Of a stretch of DNA of 64,000 bases, positions 9,306 to 19,785 are shown one piece after another. Under the pieces are notes generated by a model. That model worked only from the letters and a program-made list of their open reading frames with translations. It ran no database searches and had not been told where the DNA came from. How positions within the stretch are numbered: the stretch's first letter is position 1; each line of letters starts with the position of its first letter. The position numbers and the translations under genes are program-made. Source of the DNA: Prevotella amnii DSM 23384 = JCM 14753 (GTDB taxonomy: Bacteria > Bacteroidota > Bacteroidia > Bacteroidales > Bacteroidaceae); NCBI RefSeq assembly GCF_000378745.1, contig NZ_KB905265.1:83769-147768 (forward strand). Reading direction: 5' to 3'.

Positions 9306-10079
9306 TTACCAACTCAATCTCCTTACATCAAAAACAGGTCCTTCTTTACACACACATACATTTCCATCTATCGTCTTTTCTACACAACATAAACATGCAC
9401 CTAATCCACAAGCCATCATATTTTCTAAAGAGACTTCACACGAAACTTTTACATGTTTTGCATAATGTGCTACAGCTACCATCATAGGCTTAGGGCCACA
9501 AGTGGCAATATGGTCAAACGACATGTTTTTTAAAACAGAATGTTGAGTAACAAACCCACGTTCGCCTGTAGTTCCATCTTCTGTGGTTATAAAAACTTCT
9601 CCATACCGTGCAAATTCCTTTATTTGGATAATATCCGTCTTAGTACGATACCCTAAAAGGAATATAGGTTTTCCACCTCTTTCCTTTATAATTCTACCAT
9701 AATATAACATTGGAGCAACACCTACTCCTCCTCCTACAAGAAGTATCTTCTTTCCTTTTATATTATTTACACAAAAACCCTTCCCTAAAGGGAAAAGACA
9801 ATTTAGAATATCTCCTTCTCGCAAAAAAGATAACGCCCTCGTACCTTCGCCCACAATGGCGACAAGCAACCAAAGCTCATTCTTCTCATAATCTACAAAA
9901 TGAATAGAAATAGGACGACGCAGATAAGTAGCTGGAGACTTATCCACCCTTACTTCTAAAAATTGTCCTGGTAATATTTCAGGAAGAGGAGTATTACTAA
10001 AAAGTTTAAGTAAAAAATATTTATCGTTCAACTGCTCAAACGATGTTACAATAAGATCTATAAGAAGCTTCTTCATCAC
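9306..10079 (-). CDS. pyrK: Dihydroorotate dehydrogenase B, electron-transfer subunit
   Basis: A 257-residue ferredoxin-reductase-like protein that passes electrons from PyrD to NAD+ through FAD and a [2Fe-2S] cluster. The FAD motif YLRRPISI and the nucleotide-binding glycines in LLVGGGVGVAPM are visible. A C-terminal cysteine group (MACGLGACLCCVEK, then CVCKEGPVF) would ligate the cluster. It precedes pyrD as an operon partner. A -7 element TAAATTTG sits at 10100-10107 on the minus strand, about 20 bp before the start. Confidence 0.96.
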   Translation of the reverse strand: MMKKLLIDLIVTSFEQLNDKYFLLKLFSNTPLPEILPGQFLEVRVDKSPATYLRRPISIHFVDYEKNELWLLVAIVGEGTRALSFLREGDILNCLFPLGKGFCVNNIKGKKILLVGGGVGVAPMLYYGRIIKERGGKPIFLLGYRTKTDIIQIKEFARYGEVFITTEDGTTGERGFVTQHSVLKNMSFDHIATCGPKPMMVAVAHYAKHVKVSCEVSLENMMACGLGACLCCVEKTIDGNVCVCKEGPVFDVRRLSW

Positions 10080-10099
10080 TGAATTTTATTTATTTAATG

Positions 10100-10107
10100 C
10101 AAATTTA
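10100..10107 (-). promoter_or_regulatory. Putative -7 element for pyrK-pyrD
   Basis: TAAATTTG on the minus strand matches TAnnTTTG and is followed by GC and the pyrK start. No convincing TTTG -33 was found at the right distance, so confidence is moderate. The rest of the 167 bp gap (10080-10246) is AT-rich and shows nothing else. Confidence 0.45.
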
Positions 10108-10246
10108 CAAAAAAACTTGGTAAAGGTAAACACTAAAAGAAACACTTGATGCTATTTCACTTATAAATAGCACTTTTATACCATAAATATGTATAAAACA
10201 TATCTATAAAAATACTTTTTAAAATATAACTTATATTATTTATCCT

Positions 10247-10702
10247 CTATTTAAATATTCCTGCACTATATATCAATAATATATAGCGACCTGTTTTACT
10301 TATAGCTATACTTATAAAAGACACTAAGATATTTGCATGAGTATAACCTAAAACAATTGTTATAACATCACCTATAAACGGAATAGAGGATAGTAAACCA
10401 CCGATCCATGCACCTTTGCCTTCCATAAACTTTTCTGTTTTATGGACATTTTTAGTACTAACATGTAAATATTTCTCTATCCATTCTAACTTGCCTAATC
10501 TGCCTATACCATAATTTATCATACTCCCCAAAATATTGCCTATACTACCATAAACAATTAAAGCCACAGGATTAAGTCCTGCAGCATACAAAGCCAATAT
10601 AACTACTTCACTGCTAAAAGGTAATATTGTAGCAGCTAACAAAGCAGATATAAACATTCCCCAATAACCATATTGAATAAGAATAGGGATTAGAAATTCC
10701 AT
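10247..10702 (-). CDS. YqaA/DedA-like membrane protein (VTT domain)
   Basis: A 151-residue membrane protein of the SNARE-associated/VTT family. The N-terminus GYWGMFISALLAATILPFSSEVV and the conserved loop IGNILGSMINYGIGRLGK match the small YqaA branch. DedA-family proteins elsewhere act in undecaprenyl-phosphate or phospholipid translocation; that role here is inference. The start overlaps the stop of the preceding membrane protein gene by 13 bp, so it is the last gene of the cysE-to-yqaA run. Confidence 0.88.
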   Translation of the reverse strand: MEFLIPILIQYGYWGMFISALLAATILPFSSEVVILALYAAGLNPVALIVYGSIGNILGSMINYGIGRLGKLEWIEKYLHVSTKNVHKTEKFMEGKGAWIGGLLSSIPFIGDVITIVLGYTHANILVSFISIAISKTGRYILLIYSAGIFK

Positions 10703-11619
10703 AGATTATATAAAGTTACAAATATACAACTCAGACATAATATACAAAAAAGCCAATTTGTAAAACGCGTTTTAGTAAGTGCAAAAAAATGCCCAATGAG
10801 AGGAGCTGTACTAACAATAAGTAAACTTTGAATATAAATAGCTTGTTGTGGTTGTAACAATAAAAACACAAACGCTCCAAAATTGCAACTTACAAAGGCT
10901 TGACAAAACAAACGCGTTCTAATAATATCATTACGACGCTGACGTAAATAATGTATAGTACCTATAACACAACAGATAGAAATAAAAATAAGTGATATAG
11001 CTTGATGAAAAGGTATAACATCAAAATCTAAAGGTCTACCAAATTCTAATAACTTTCCGAAGTGAAAAATAAACCATTCAAGGTTATCCGTAATACCTAA
11101 ATATAATAGTAAAAACCAATAAGGACATAATATTCCAAAAACAGAAGCTACAAAATTATGCTTACTCATAGATAATAGGCTAAACCTCATTACTATCCAT
11201 AAAAGAGGTAAAAAGTAAATAACCTGAACCCAGACTACACTTATAATACCTATACAAAGAAAAGCATAAAAAATATAACCTGGAGAAATTGACTTTTGAT
11301 AAGATTTAAAAGCCAATGTGAAAAATCCCACTTCTCCTAACGTCACAATACCTTGTGGAAGTAAAGAGAAATGGACTGCATCTAATGTAGCTAAAATAAG
11401 AAACGAACACGAAACCATACGACTATAAATACGGATAAGCCCATTATTATTATTTAAGCTCATCATAAGGAATGTAGAAAATAACATACACAAAGCTGGT
11501 AATAAAACCTCTGTATTATTGTATATTGCTATCACCCACACAAGGGAAAAAACAGGTAACACAAAGGTGGTTGTCCATCTACTTTCTGCTATCCTATTCT
11601 GAAATCGTTTTTTCTGCAT
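10690..11619 (-). CDS. Uncharacterised polytopic membrane protein
   Basis: A 309-residue protein with about nine hydrophobic helices and basic ends (MQKKRFQNRIAESRW). I do not recognise a named family. It begins directly after the purD stop codon and overlaps the YqaA-like gene, so it is co-transcribed with them. Similar membrane proteins of unknown function occur between purD and yqaA in related Bacteroidales as far as I recall; this is memory, not a search. No enzymatic motif is evident. Confidence 0.8.
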   Translation of the reverse strand: MQKKRFQNRIAESRWTTTFVLPVFSLVWVIAIYNNTEVLLPALCMLFSTFLMMSLNNNNGLIRIYSRMVSCSFLILATLDAVHFSLLPQGIVTLGEVGFFTLAFKSYQKSISPGYIFYAFLCIGIISVVWVQVIYFLPLLWIVMRFSLLSMSKHNFVASVFGILCPYWFLLLYLGITDNLEWFIFHFGKLLEFGRPLDFDVIPFHQAISLIFISICCVIGTIHYLRQRRNDIIRTRLFCQAFVSCNFGAFVFLLLQPQQAIYIQSLLIVSTAPLIGHFFALTKTRFTNWLFCILCLSCIFVTLYNLWNF

Positions 11620-12888
11620 TTATAGATCAAATCCTATATCTTTTCTAAAATATTTATCTTTAAATTCTATCTTGCTCGCCCCTATAAAACTTCTTTCTAA
11701 AGCTTCTTCTTTAGAATTTCCATAAGACGATATTGCAATAACACGTCCACCATTTGTTTCTAACAAATTATTCTTAATCGTAGTACCACTATGAAACACT
11801 ATAGAATCTTTTACAGCCTCAACACCTGTAATATGCTGACCTTTTAAATAAGTTCCTGGATATCCTCCACTTACAAGCATTACACATACTGCTGTACGAT
11901 TATCAACAATAATCTCTTTAGTATCAAGATCTGTATTAATCACACCTTCAAAAAGATCTACAATATCGCTCTTTAATCGTAACATCACACTTTCTGTTTC
12001 AGGATCGCCCATTCTACAGTTATATTCTATAACCATTGGATCGCCATTCACGTTTATTAAGCCGAAAAATATAAACCCCTTATAATCAATGCCTTCCTCT
12101 CTCAAACCTTCTACTGTAGGACGAATTATCCTATCTTCCACTTTCTTCATCCACTCTTCTGTAGCAAAAGGTACAGGAGAAATACTACCCATTCCACCAG
12201 TATTTAAACCTGTATCACCTTCCCCTACACGCTTATAATCTTTTGCTTCTGGAAGAATTTTATAATGAATGCCATCAGTAAGAACAAAGACAGAACATTC
12301 AACACCACTTAAAAACTCTTCTATAATAACTTTAGAAGAAGCTTTACCAAACATACCACAAAGCATATTTCTTAGCTCTTGCTTTGCTTCTTCTATTGTA
12401 TCAATAATAAGGACACCTTTACCAGCAGCTAAGCCATCAGCTTTAATAACATAAGGTGGAGTTAATTTTTCAAGAAAAAGTAATCCTTCTTCAATATTTG
12501 TATTATCAAAAGTTGAATATGCTGCTGTGGGAATATTATGTCGCAACATAAAAGCCTTAGCAAAATCTTTAGAACCTTCTAAAACCGCCCCTTTCTTTGA
12601 TGGGCCTATTACGAATATATTAGCTGTACGAGGATCGTTTTTAAAAGAATCATAAATACCATTAACCAAAGGAATCTCTGGACCTACGACAACAAGTTCC
12701 ACCTTTTCATCTATAGCAAAATCCTTTAATTTTTCAAACTCATTTACATCTATATCTACATTTTCACCTACTAGTTGAGTACCTGCATTACCTGGAGCAA
12801 TAAATAATTTTTCACACTTATCACTCTGAGAAATTTTCCATGCTAATGCATGTTCTCTACCACCATTTCCTAATAATAATATTCTCAT
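11620..12888 (-). CDS. purD: Phosphoribosylamine-glycine ligase (GAR synthetase)
   Basis: ATP-grasp ligase that joins glycine to phosphoribosylamine in purine synthesis. The N-terminus [19 protein letters not shown] is canonical, so I take the ATG at 12888. An in-frame ATG at 12948 would add 20 unrelated residues and overlap the upstream gene. Family motifs include [24 protein letters not shown] and the ATP-grasp site [20 protein letters not shown]. At 422 residues the length is normal. It follows the DPP IV gene and precedes two membrane-protein genes. Confidence 0.96.
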   Translation of the reverse strand: MRILLLGNGGREHALAWKISQSDKCEKLFIAPGNAGTQLVGENVDIDVNEFEKLKDFAIDEKVELVVVGPEIPLVNGIYDSFKNDPRTANIFVIGPSKKGAVLEGSKDFAKAFMLRHNIPTAAYSTFDNTNIEEGLLFLEKLTPPYVIKADGLAAGKGVLIIDTIEEAKQELRNMLCGMFGKASSKVIIEEFLSGVECSVFVLTDGIHYKILPEAKDYKRVGEGDTGLNTGGMGSISPVPFATEEWMKKVEDRIIRPTVEGLREEGIDYKGFIFFGLINVNGDPMVIEYNCRMGDPETESVMLRLKSDIVDLFEGVINTDLDTKEIIVDNRTAVCVMLVSGGYPGTYLKGQHITGVEAVKDSIVFHSGTTIKNNLLETNGGRVIAISSYGNSKEEALERSFIGASKIEFKDKYFRKDIGFDL

Positions 12889-12931
12889 ATTTACTTCAAT
12901 TATAGGCAACTTATTTTTTGATAAATAGTTT

Positions 12932-15154
12932 TTACTTATTATGTCCAAGAGGTTTTAAATAATCTTCAAAATATTGTGTAATTCGCTCATGCAAATGAAC
13001 ACTTTGATGACCACGCATGTTATGAGGTTCGCCAGGATAAACAAAGAAATCAGGTTGAGTTCCTGCAAGAATACAAGCTTTAAGAAATGAGTAAGCGTGC
13101 TGTGGCACTACCACAGGATCGTTTAGTCCTATAATAATTTGCAATTTTCCTTTTAAATCTTTAGCCTTTTGTAACAAAGAAGTTTTAGCATAACCTATTG
13201 GATTTGCCTTTGGAGTATCCATATAACGTTCCCCATACATTATCTCGTACCATTTCCAATCTATCACAGGTCCACCTGCTACACCAACCTTAAATACATC
13301 TGGATAATTCGTCATTAGAGATATTGTCATAAAGCCACCAAACGACCAGCCATGTATACCTATACGATCTTTATCAACGTAAGAAAGCGTATGTAAATAT
13401 TTAATACCTTCCATCTGATCTTTCATCTCTTCCTGACCAAGATTGCGAAAAGTTACTTGTTCAAACTCTTTCCCGCGATTATCACTACCACGATTATCAA
13501 GAATAAAAAGCAAATATCCCTTTTGCGCCATATAAGTTTCCCAACCGCGTGAACCATAATTCCAACGGGCATCTACATTGTGGGCATGTGGGCCACCATA
13601 TACATAAACGATAACAGGATACTTCTTTGCAGGATTAAAATTAATAGGTTTAACCATACGATAATAAAGATCCGTTTTACCATCAGAAGCCTTTATTTTC
13701 CCACAAGAATATTCTGGTACGCTATAACCTTTCCAAGGATTTGGTGATGTAAAATAATGTAATGTATTTATTTTATTTCCCAATGTAATAAGATCATATT
13801 GCCTTGGCAAATTAGGCTCACTATATACATCTATAATCGTATTACCTTCTGGACTTAATAAAGGATTATGATATCCTTTTCCATTATCAAGTAATCTACG
13901 TTTTCCAGTTTCTACGTTTACCATCCATGTGTTAATTTGAATAAGATTACATTCGTTAGACGTATAAATTATACTCTTCTTTTTTAAATTAAATCCTATA
14001 ATTTTCATAACAACCCACTTTCCTTTAGTCAGTTGTTTTAATTCCCTACCATCTTCGCTAAAAAGATATAAATGATTATAACCATCTTTCTGACTATACA
14101 TAACAAACTGATGATCATTCCAAGGTAAGAAAACTATAGGATGAGTAGGTTCCACATATTTTGTATCTTTTTCATGATAAAGATTGGCTATCTTCTTACC
14201 TGTATATGCATTATAAGCTGTGAGGTAACAATCATTCTGATCACGATTAAGCTCAAACATATAAATAATATTTTCATCTGGACTCCATGTTATATTTGTA
14301 AAATAACGATCGGTTGGATTACCTGTATGAAGATAAATTGTTTTATCTGTATTTATATCATAAACTCCAACTGTTACCTTATGAGATTTTTCACCAACCA
14401 TTGGATATTTTATTAAAGAAACCTTTGCTGCTTTTGTTTCTCCATTTGTAGGAACATATCCTATCTCAGGAACATCTACCAAAGGATAATTTGCCACCAT
14501 ACTTTGATCCATACGATAAAATGCTAAACGATTACCCTTAGGACTCCAATACAAACCTCCATTAATACCAAACTCGTCACGATGTACACTCTGACCATAA
14601 ACTATATTAGAGGAACCATCTTTTGTTAATTTATGTTCCGCTCCAGATGGATCTATAACATATAGCTGATTATCTTGAACATATGCAGTAGAATGGCTTT
14701 GTATATTAAACTTTCTCACTTGAGCCTCTTTTTGTAGCTCTATTGTATCTATAATCCTATGAGTTTTAAAATCTATCATATAAATACTCTTTCCATTTGA
14801 TACTTCTACAATAGATTTATCAGCAAAAGGAAATGATACATAATATAAATTTCTTATTTTAGGTTGATCGTCTATAGGCAACTCTGCCCATGCATTGATT
14901 TCTCCAAGAGTAAAAAGAGTAGATTCCTTTCCGGTCTTCAAATCAATTAATTTACAAACATCAAAACCTTGTCGCACAACTTTATCTCCCCAAAAAGTCA
15001 GATAACGCCGCTGGGGAGTCATTTTATAATAATTTTTACCACCAAAATTTAGGTCTTCTAAAGTAAACAATTTCTGTGCTATAGAACTTTTAGGACAAAA
15101 AAAGCCAATCATAATAATTATCCCAACAAGATTTGCATATCTTTTCATATTCAT
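12932..15154 (-). CDS. Dipeptidyl-peptidase IV-like S9 serine peptidase
   Basis: A 740-residue periplasmic or surface exopeptidase that removes X-Pro or X-Ala dipeptides from peptides. A signal peptide (about residues 1-26, ending SSIAQ) precedes a DPPIV_N beta-propeller. The alpha/beta-hydrolase domain follows from about 480. The catalytic triad can be read as Ser604 (GWSFGG), Asp679 (GLNDPV) and His711 (GEPHNM). Peptide-fermenting Bacteroidales use such enzymes for protein nutrition. It starts 4 bp after the methyltransferase gene, so it is in the same operon. Confidence 0.95.
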   Translation of the reverse strand: MNMKRYANLVGIIIMIGFFCPKSSIAQKLFTLEDLNFGGKNYYKMTPQRRYLTFWGDKVVRQGFDVCKLIDLKTGKESTLFTLGEINAWAELPIDDQPKIRNLYYVSFPFADKSIVEVSNGKSIYMIDFKTHRIIDTIELQKEAQVRKFNIQSHSTAYVQDNQLYVIDPSGAEHKLTKDGSSNIVYGQSVHRDEFGINGGLYWSPKGNRLAFYRMDQSMVANYPLVDVPEIGYVPTNGETKAAKVSLIKYPMVGEKSHKVTVGVYDINTDKTIYLHTGNPTDRYFTNITWSPDENIIYMFELNRDQNDCYLTAYNAYTGKKIANLYHEKDTKYVEPTHPIVFLPWNDHQFVMYSQKDGYNHLYLFSEDGRELKQLTKGKWVVMKIIGFNLKKKSIIYTSNECNLIQINTWMVNVETGKRRLLDNGKGYHNPLLSPEGNTIIDVYSEPNLPRQYDLITLGNKINTLHYFTSPNPWKGYSVPEYSCGKIKASDGKTDLYYRMVKPINFNPAKKYPVIVYVYGGPHAHNVDARWNYGSRGWETYMAQKGYLLFILDNRGSDNRGKEFEQVTFRNLGQEEMKDQMEGIKYLHTLSYVDKDRIGIHGWSFGGFMTISLMTNYPDVFKVGVAGGPVIDWKWYEIMYGERYMDTPKANPIGYAKTSLLQKAKDLKGKLQIIIGLNDPVVVPQHAYSFLKACILAGTQPDFFVYPGEPHNMRGHQSVHLHERITQYFEDYLKPLGHNK

Positions 15155-15157
15155 TTT

Positions 15158-16612
15158 TTAATATTTTTTACCACGAAAGCCTCCACGCTTTTTATTTTTA
15201 TCAAATCGTTTTCTAACATATATATTCTCATCTTCAGCAAATTTGGCATAATTGTCATCTATACTTCTAACATTATTAGAACTACGTTTACGATTATTCT
15301 TTTTTACCTTAGGTTCTAAGCTATGAAATATAAATGAACGAATATCTCCTTCCGCATTCTGTTCGCTTTCAGTAAGACGCTTTTTGAAATTACGTTCTTT
15401 CTTAAACCGATGTTGTTGCGCCATTTCACGCTTTTCATCTTCAGTTTTTATAACACCACCTTCTTTGCGGAAAACCTTCATCTTACCATCAAACATTTGA
15501 TAACGCCTAAACTCACATTCCAGCGAACCATTATATAAAGGAATCTTAATACTAGGCTTCAAACATATTTGACGAAAACATTCCTCTCGATAAGAAAGTA
15601 TCCAAGCATCATTACCTATAAAATTATGCTTTAAACTCTCGCCTATTGTCTTATATGTTCCAAGTAGATTTGGTGTAGAAATTCGCTCTCCATATGGAGG
15701 ATTCATTATTATAATACTCTTATTTTCTGGGCTTTTAAAATCCTTAAAATCTTGCTGTTTTATACTAATATGCTTTGATAAACCTGCAGCAGAAATATTA
15801 TGTTTTGCTATATTTACACATTTCATATCTATATCATAGCCATAGATATGATGTTCAAACTCACGTTCTAAAGAATCGTCATTATAGATTTTATCAAAAA
15901 GATCTTGATCAAAATCTGACCATTTTTCAAAAGCGAATTCCTTACGATATACTCCTGGCGATATATTACAAGCTATTAAGGCTGCTTCGATAGGCAAAGT
16001 TCCCGACCCACACATCGGGTCAATAAAATCTGATTCTCCTCTCCAACCTGTCATCAAAATCAATCCTGCTGCTAACACTTCGTTTAATGGAGCTTCTACA
16101 CTTTCTTGTCTATACCCTCGTCGATGAAGAGATTCTCCACTCGAATCTAAAGAAAGAGTAGCATCAAAACCTGATATATGAATATTTAAACGAATATCTG
16201 GATTTGTTACAGATATATTTGGACGAAGCCCAGTACGTTCACGAATTTGATCAACAATAGCATCTTTAACTTTATAAGTAACAAAACGTGAATTAGTAAA
16301 CTCATCAGAATAAACAACAGAATCCACCGAAAAAGTTTTTCCTTTTTCTATATATTTATCCCAATCTATCTTACTAACTTCATTATACATATCATCTGCA
16401 CTAGTAGCCTTGAAGTGTATAATAGGTTTAAGTATACGAATAGCCGTGTGTAATTGGAAATTGGCCCTATACATTATTTCCTTATCTCCTGTAAAAGTTA
16501 CAACACGACGACCTATTTGCACATTATTAGCTCCTAACTGTATAAGCTCCTGTGCAAGAACCTGCTCAAGTCCCATAAAAGTCTTGGCTATCAATTCAAA
16601 TTCCTTCTCCAT
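15158..16612 (-). CDS. THUMP-domain RNA methyltransferase (RlmL N-terminal-like)
   Basis: A 484-residue SAM-dependent methyltransferase. It has an N-terminal THUMP RNA-binding domain (about residues 45-160) and a UPF0020-type Rossmann domain with DPMCGSGTLPIEAAL and the N6/N2-amine motif NPPYGER. It resembles the N-terminal half of E. coli RlmL, which makes m2G2445 in 23S rRNA; that substrate is inferred. The last 100 residues are an unusual Lys/Arg-rich tail ending KKRGGFRGKKY, which may add RNA affinity. It overlaps cysE by 17 bp. Confidence 0.93.
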   Translation of the reverse strand: MEKEFELIAKTFMGLEQVLAQELIQLGANNVQIGRRVVTFTGDKEIMYRANFQLHTAIRILKPIIHFKATSADDMYNEVSKIDWDKYIEKGKTFSVDSVVYSDEFTNSRFVTYKVKDAIVDQIRERTGLRPNISVTNPDIRLNIHISGFDATLSLDSSGESLHRRGYRQESVEAPLNEVLAAGLILMTGWRGESDFIDPMCGSGTLPIEAALIACNISPGVYRKEFAFEKWSDFDQDLFDKIYNDDSLEREFEHHIYGYDIDMKCVNIAKHNISAAGLSKHISIKQQDFKDFKSPENKSIIIMNPPYGERISTPNLLGTYKTIGESLKHNFIGNDAWILSYREECFRQICLKPSIKIPLYNGSLECEFRRYQMFDGKMKVFRKEGGVIKTEDEKREMAQQHRFKKERNFKKRLTESEQNAEGDIRSFIFHSLEPKVKKNNRKRSSNNVRSIDDNYAKFAEDENIYVRKRFDKNKKRGGFRGKKY

Positions 16613-17540
16613 TATAGAAATCGATGTCTAAAATATCTATTTTATTTTGTTTATACTTTTTAGAATAAGGTTTCATATCAGATGTAACCCAAACATTTGC
16701 ACCAACAATACTATCATGACCTATTGTAACACGCCCTAGAATAGTTGCATTGGCATATACTATTACCCTATCTTCTAATATAGGATGTCGCAACATACCT
16801 TTTATAGGATTACCCTTTTTATCAAGCGGAAAACTTTTTGCCCCAAGGGTAACACCCTGATAAAGTTTTACATTATTACCTATTACACATGTTGAACCTA
16901 TTACTACACCTGTCCCATGATCAATTGTAAAATGTGTACCAATAATTGCAGAAGGATGAATATCAATACCCGTTTCCGAATGTGCCATTTCTGTTATTAA
17001 ACGTGGTATAAGAGGAACTTTTTCTATTTGTAACTCATGCGCAAAACGATAATTTGTCAAAGCCTTAATCACAGGATAACAAGAAATAATTTCTCCCCAA
17101 CTCATTGCTGCAGGATCACCATCATAAGATGCCTTAATATCTGTAGAAAGAATTTTGCGCAACATAGGAAGTTTTTCTATTATCCTAACTGATATAATTT
17201 CAGATTCTTCTTGCATACAAATACGCATATAAGCATCATTTTCACATTTACAGTCTTTTATAAAACATAGACCTGCTAATATTTGTCTACTAAGCAACTT
17301 ATGTAAACGCTCAACATCTACTCCTATCTGATATTGTACTGTATGTAAATGGACTATAGAATTGCCAAAAAAGCCTGGAAGCAAAATAGACCTTATTAAC
17401 TTAACTATCTCCTCTAAATCTCGTGCAGAAGGCAATGGATCTCCATCTTTGTGCTCATGGAAAAGACCTTCTAAAGACTTTTCTGAAGACAACTCATCTA
17501 TGGTATTTTTGAGTTGTTTGGTAAAATCAATATTATCCAT
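16596..17540 (-). CDS. cysE: Serine O-acetyltransferase
   Basis: A 314-residue enzyme that acetylates L-serine with acetyl-CoA, the first step of cysteine synthesis. A helical N-terminal region (to about 190) precedes a left-handed beta-helix of hexapeptide repeats (GIDIHPSAIIGTHFTIDHG, IGSTCVIGNNVKLYQGVTLG). The long N-terminus is typical of EpsC/SatA forms. It is the first gene of the tight minus-strand run that ends with the YqaA-like gene. A -7-like TATCTTTG lies at 17579-17586 without a clear -33. Confidence 0.95.
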   Translation of the reverse strand: MDNIDFTKQLKNTIDELSSEKSLEGLFHEHKDGDPLPSARDLEEIVKLIRSILLPGFFGNSIVHLHTVQYQIGVDVERLHKLLSRQILAGLCFIKDCKCENDAYMRICMQEESEIISVRIIEKLPMLRKILSTDIKASYDGDPAAMSWGEIISCYPVIKALTNYRFAHELQIEKVPLIPRLITEMAHSETGIDIHPSAIIGTHFTIDHGTGVVIGSTCVIGNNVKLYQGVTLGAKSFPLDKKGNPIKGMLRHPILEDRVIVYANATILGRVTIGHDSIVGANVWVTSDMKPYSKKYKQNKIDILDIDFYNGEGI

Positions 17541-17674
17541 TGCTTAAATAATTGATATACTTAAATATAATTATTTTGCAAAGATAAGCATAAATCTCTA
17601 AATTCTTAACTAACCTACAACTTTTATTTTATTTAGGTTTTATATACTACATATAATTAACTACTAAAAATTAG

Positions 17675-18148
17675 TTATTTCAAATTATTTAAGATCCCTT
17701 CGCACCCATCTTTAATTAAGTCAAGCGCTTTGTCAAATTCTTCAATTCCTCCATAATATGGGTCTGGCACTTCTTTATAACCCTTAAACTTTACAAAGTA
17801 TTCTGCTATACACTTTACCTTTGATTTGTAAATATTATTTTTAGCTTGAGATATTATATTGCTATAATTTTTTTCATCCATAACAATAATAATATCAAAA
17901 TGAGCAAAATCCGTAGCAGCATTAAACTGCCTTGCGAGATGAGTTATCTTATAACCTTGCTTAGCCCCTCGTTCTCTCATACGCTTATCTGGCAACTCTC
18001 CTAAATGCCAATCTCCTATACCTGCAGAATCTATCTCATATTTATCAGATAATCTCTCATCATCTACCATTTTCTGCATAATAGCATGAGCAGCAGGTGA
18101 ACGACATATATTACCTAAACATATAAATAATATTTTTTTCTTTAACAT
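17675..18148 (-). CDS. Low-molecular-weight protein tyrosine phosphatase
   Basis: A 157-residue cytosolic phosphatase. The P-loop is C10-LGNIC-R16-S with the family context FICLGNICRSPAAHAIM, and the general-acid loop is VPDPYYGG. I chose the ATG at 18148 because it gives the usual short N-terminus. A GTG seven codons upstream is possible. Relatives act on protein tyrosine kinases that control exopolysaccharide export, or have other targets; nothing nearby fixes the substrate. It stands alone, 134 bp after cysE's start. Confidence 0.92.
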   Translation of the reverse strand: MLKKKILFICLGNICRSPAAHAIMQKMVDDERLSDKYEIDSAGIGDWHLGELPDKRMRERGAKQGYKITHLARQFNAATDFAHFDIIIVMDEKNYSNIISQAKNNIYKSKVKCIAEYFVKFKGYKEVPDPYYGGIEEFDKALDLIKDGCEGILNNLK

Positions 18149-18336
18149 ATTCTTACAATCTAAACCCACCTATACTTATAAAAATTCAGTTTATCCCCTC
18201 TACTTTAAATATTATAAAAACCTTATTAAATCACGTATACTATAGAAAAACATAATTCATTAATAATATATTATAATATTTGATTTCTTTGAATGTTTTT
18301 ATTAATTTAATAAATTATTCTTGAACGTAACCATAT

Positions 18337-18377
18337 AAAGAAAGTGCATTGCTAATATCGCAATACACTCTCTTTTT
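18337..18377. terminator. Hairpin downstream of the rpmB-rpmG-DUF4295 operon
   Basis: Arms aagaaagtgcattgc and gcaatacactctctt form a 15 bp stem with two mismatches around a short loop, with T runs after either arm. It lies 23 bp past the DUF4295 stop and should end that transcript. The rest of 18170-18336 is AT-rich without a recognisable feature. Confidence 0.65.
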
Positions 18378-18399
18378 ATTTATATTTTATAACAAGAAC

Positions 18400-18558
18400 T
18401 TATTTCTTGAAAAAATCTTTCACAGCCTCATTAGGAACCATCTGTTCATCAAAAACATAAGCACCTGTTTTTGGGCTTTTAACCATCTTAATTACTTTTG
18501 TATATGCGCGACCATCCGAAGAACCTTCATGGAGGGTAGCAACCGCTTTCTTTGCCAT
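18400..18558 (-). CDS. DUF4295 family small protein
   Basis: A 52-residue basic protein beginning MAKKAVATLHEGSSDGR and ending EAVKDFFKK, with the core KMVKSPKTGAYVFDEQMV. This matches DUF4295, a short Bacteroidota family regularly encoded after rpmB and rpmG. The position suggests a ribosome-associated role, but no function is established. The open frame antisense to it, which is longer, has no recognisable product. Confidence 0.9.
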   Translation of the reverse strand: MAKKAVATLHEGSSDGRAYTKVIKMVKSPKTGAYVFDEQMVPNEAVKDFFKK

Positions 18559-18605
18559 TGTCTGCTTATTTTACTATTAACTTAATACTTTTTTTACAGA
18601 ACCGC

Positions 18606-18794
18606 CTACTTAATTTCCTTATGAAGAGTCATCTTCTTTAATATAGGATTATACTTTTTAAGCTCTAAACGTTCTGGAGTATTTTTACGATTTTTAGTAG
18701 TAACGTAACGACTTGTACCAGCCATTCCGCTCTCTTTCATTTCTGTACATTCCAAGATTACTTGGACTCTATTACCTTTAGCTTTCTTTGCCAT
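18606..18794 (-). CDS. rpmG: 50S ribosomal protein L33
   Basis: A 62-residue ribosomal protein with the L33 core [21 protein letters not shown]. It carries a single Cys and lacks the two CxxC pairs of zinc-binding forms, so it is of the zinc-independent type. It begins 4 bp after the rpmB stop and is followed by DUF4295. Confidence 0.97.
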   Translation of the reverse strand: MAKKAKGNRVQVILECTEMKESGMAGTSRYVTTKNRKNTPERLELKKYNPILKKMTLHKEIK

Positions 18795-18798
18795 TATA

Positions 18799-19062
18799 TT
18801 AGTCTCCTATAACCTTAATTTCTTTCCAGTCAACGAAACCCTTAGCTACAGCTTTTTTTAGAGCAGCGTCAAGACCTACCTTATTTATTAAACGAAGACC
18901 AGCCGCACTAATCTTCAAAGAAATCCAGCAATCCTCTTCTACATAGTAGAATTTCTTACTGAATAGGTTGACATCAAAACTACGCTTTGTGCGATGCTTT
19001 GAGTGAGACACATTATTACCTATTTGTGCCTTCTTACCTGTAATCTGACAAATCTTAGACAT
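18799..19062 (-). CDS. rpmB: 50S ribosomal protein L28
   Basis: An 87-residue ribosomal protein. The opening [20 protein letters not shown] and the [12 protein letters not shown] segment are diagnostic for L28. It is the first gene of rpmB-rpmG-DUF4295 and has a well-formed promoter 53 bp upstream. Confidence 0.98.
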   Translation of the reverse strand: MSKICQITGKKAQIGNNVSHSKHRTKRSFDVNLFSKKFYYVEEDCWISLKISAAGLRLINKVGLDAALKKAVAKGFVDWKEIKVIGD

Positions 19063-19114
19063 TTCTATCTTTAGTTTTGTAATTCGTTAATTGATACCTA
19101 TTCCAAACAGTGTG

Positions 19115-19146
19115 CAAAATTACAAAAAAATATTCATATATACAAA
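19115..19146 (-). promoter_or_regulatory. Promoter of rpmB-rpmG-DUF4295
   Basis: On the minus strand TTTG (19143-19146), 20 nt, TAATTTTG (19115-19122): a full match to the Bacteroidetes promoter. It lies just after the pncC stop. Confidence 0.75.
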
Positions 19147-19188
19147 GGTATATTTCCTTTTAATTATACTTATTAAGATTTTTTGTCT

Positions 19189-19692
19189 TTATTCTTCTCT
19201 AATTTCTTTTTCCTGTAAAAATTCTAACATCAAACGCATTGATTTATTTGTAGCTATAGCTAAATTAATATCACGTCCAAAATCTTCTTCCAATTTAAAT
19301 GTACGAATATCATTTTTACTTCCATATGCTATCCATATAGTACCTACAGGAATAGTCAAAGAACCTCCTCCAGGCCCTGCTATACCTGTTGATGCTATTG
19401 CAAAATTAACATCTAAAGCCTCTATCACTCCTAATGCCATTTGTTTTGCAACTTCCTCACAAACAGCAGTTTGCTCATCTATAACATCATGAGAAACATT
19501 CAGAAGTAATTCTTTCACCTCATTAGTATATGCTATTATAGAACCTTTAAAGTAATCAGATGCCCCTGGAATAGCTATCATTGCTTCACTAATTCTACCA
19601 CCTGTACAACTTTCTGCTGCTCCTATTGTCAGACCCGACGAATAGAGCAGATCACCTATTTGGCGAGATATAACTTTACTTTCAAAATCCAT
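19189..19692 (-). CDS. pncC: CinA C-terminal domain protein (nicotinamide-nucleotide amidase)
   Basis: A 167-residue stand-alone CinA C-terminal domain. In characterised members it deamidates nicotinamide mononucleotide to recycle NAD. The motif TIGAAESCTGGRISEAMI holds the conserved Ser/Cys region, and ASTGIAGPGGG is the second signature. It lacks the N-terminal MoaB-like domain of full CinA. It is preceded by tsaD with a 93 bp gap; the two may be co-transcribed. Confidence 0.92.
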   Translation of the reverse strand: MDFESKVISRQIGDLLYSSGLTIGAAESCTGGRISEAMIAIPGASDYFKGSIIAYTNEVKELLLNVSHDVIDEQTAVCEEVAKQMALGVIEALDVNFAIASTGIAGPGGGSLTIPVGTIWIAYGSKNDIRTFKLEEDFGRDINLAIATNKSMRLMLEFLQEKEIREE

Positions 19693-19785
19693 ATTTTCAA
19701 AAATATAAAATTAAAACAAGATTCTATTACTCCTATATAAAACCTACTTGTTTCAAAAATATTTGTTTATATAATAAAAAACTTT

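Noticed and set aside
12889..12948. Longer purD start 20 codons upstream
   Set aside because: It would overlap the DPP IV gene and add residues not found in the family, while [10 protein letters not shown] at 12888 is the standard beginning.
18349..18585. Plus-strand open frame near 18.4 kb
   Set aside because: It is antisense to the DUF4295 gene, which is well supported by family and position.
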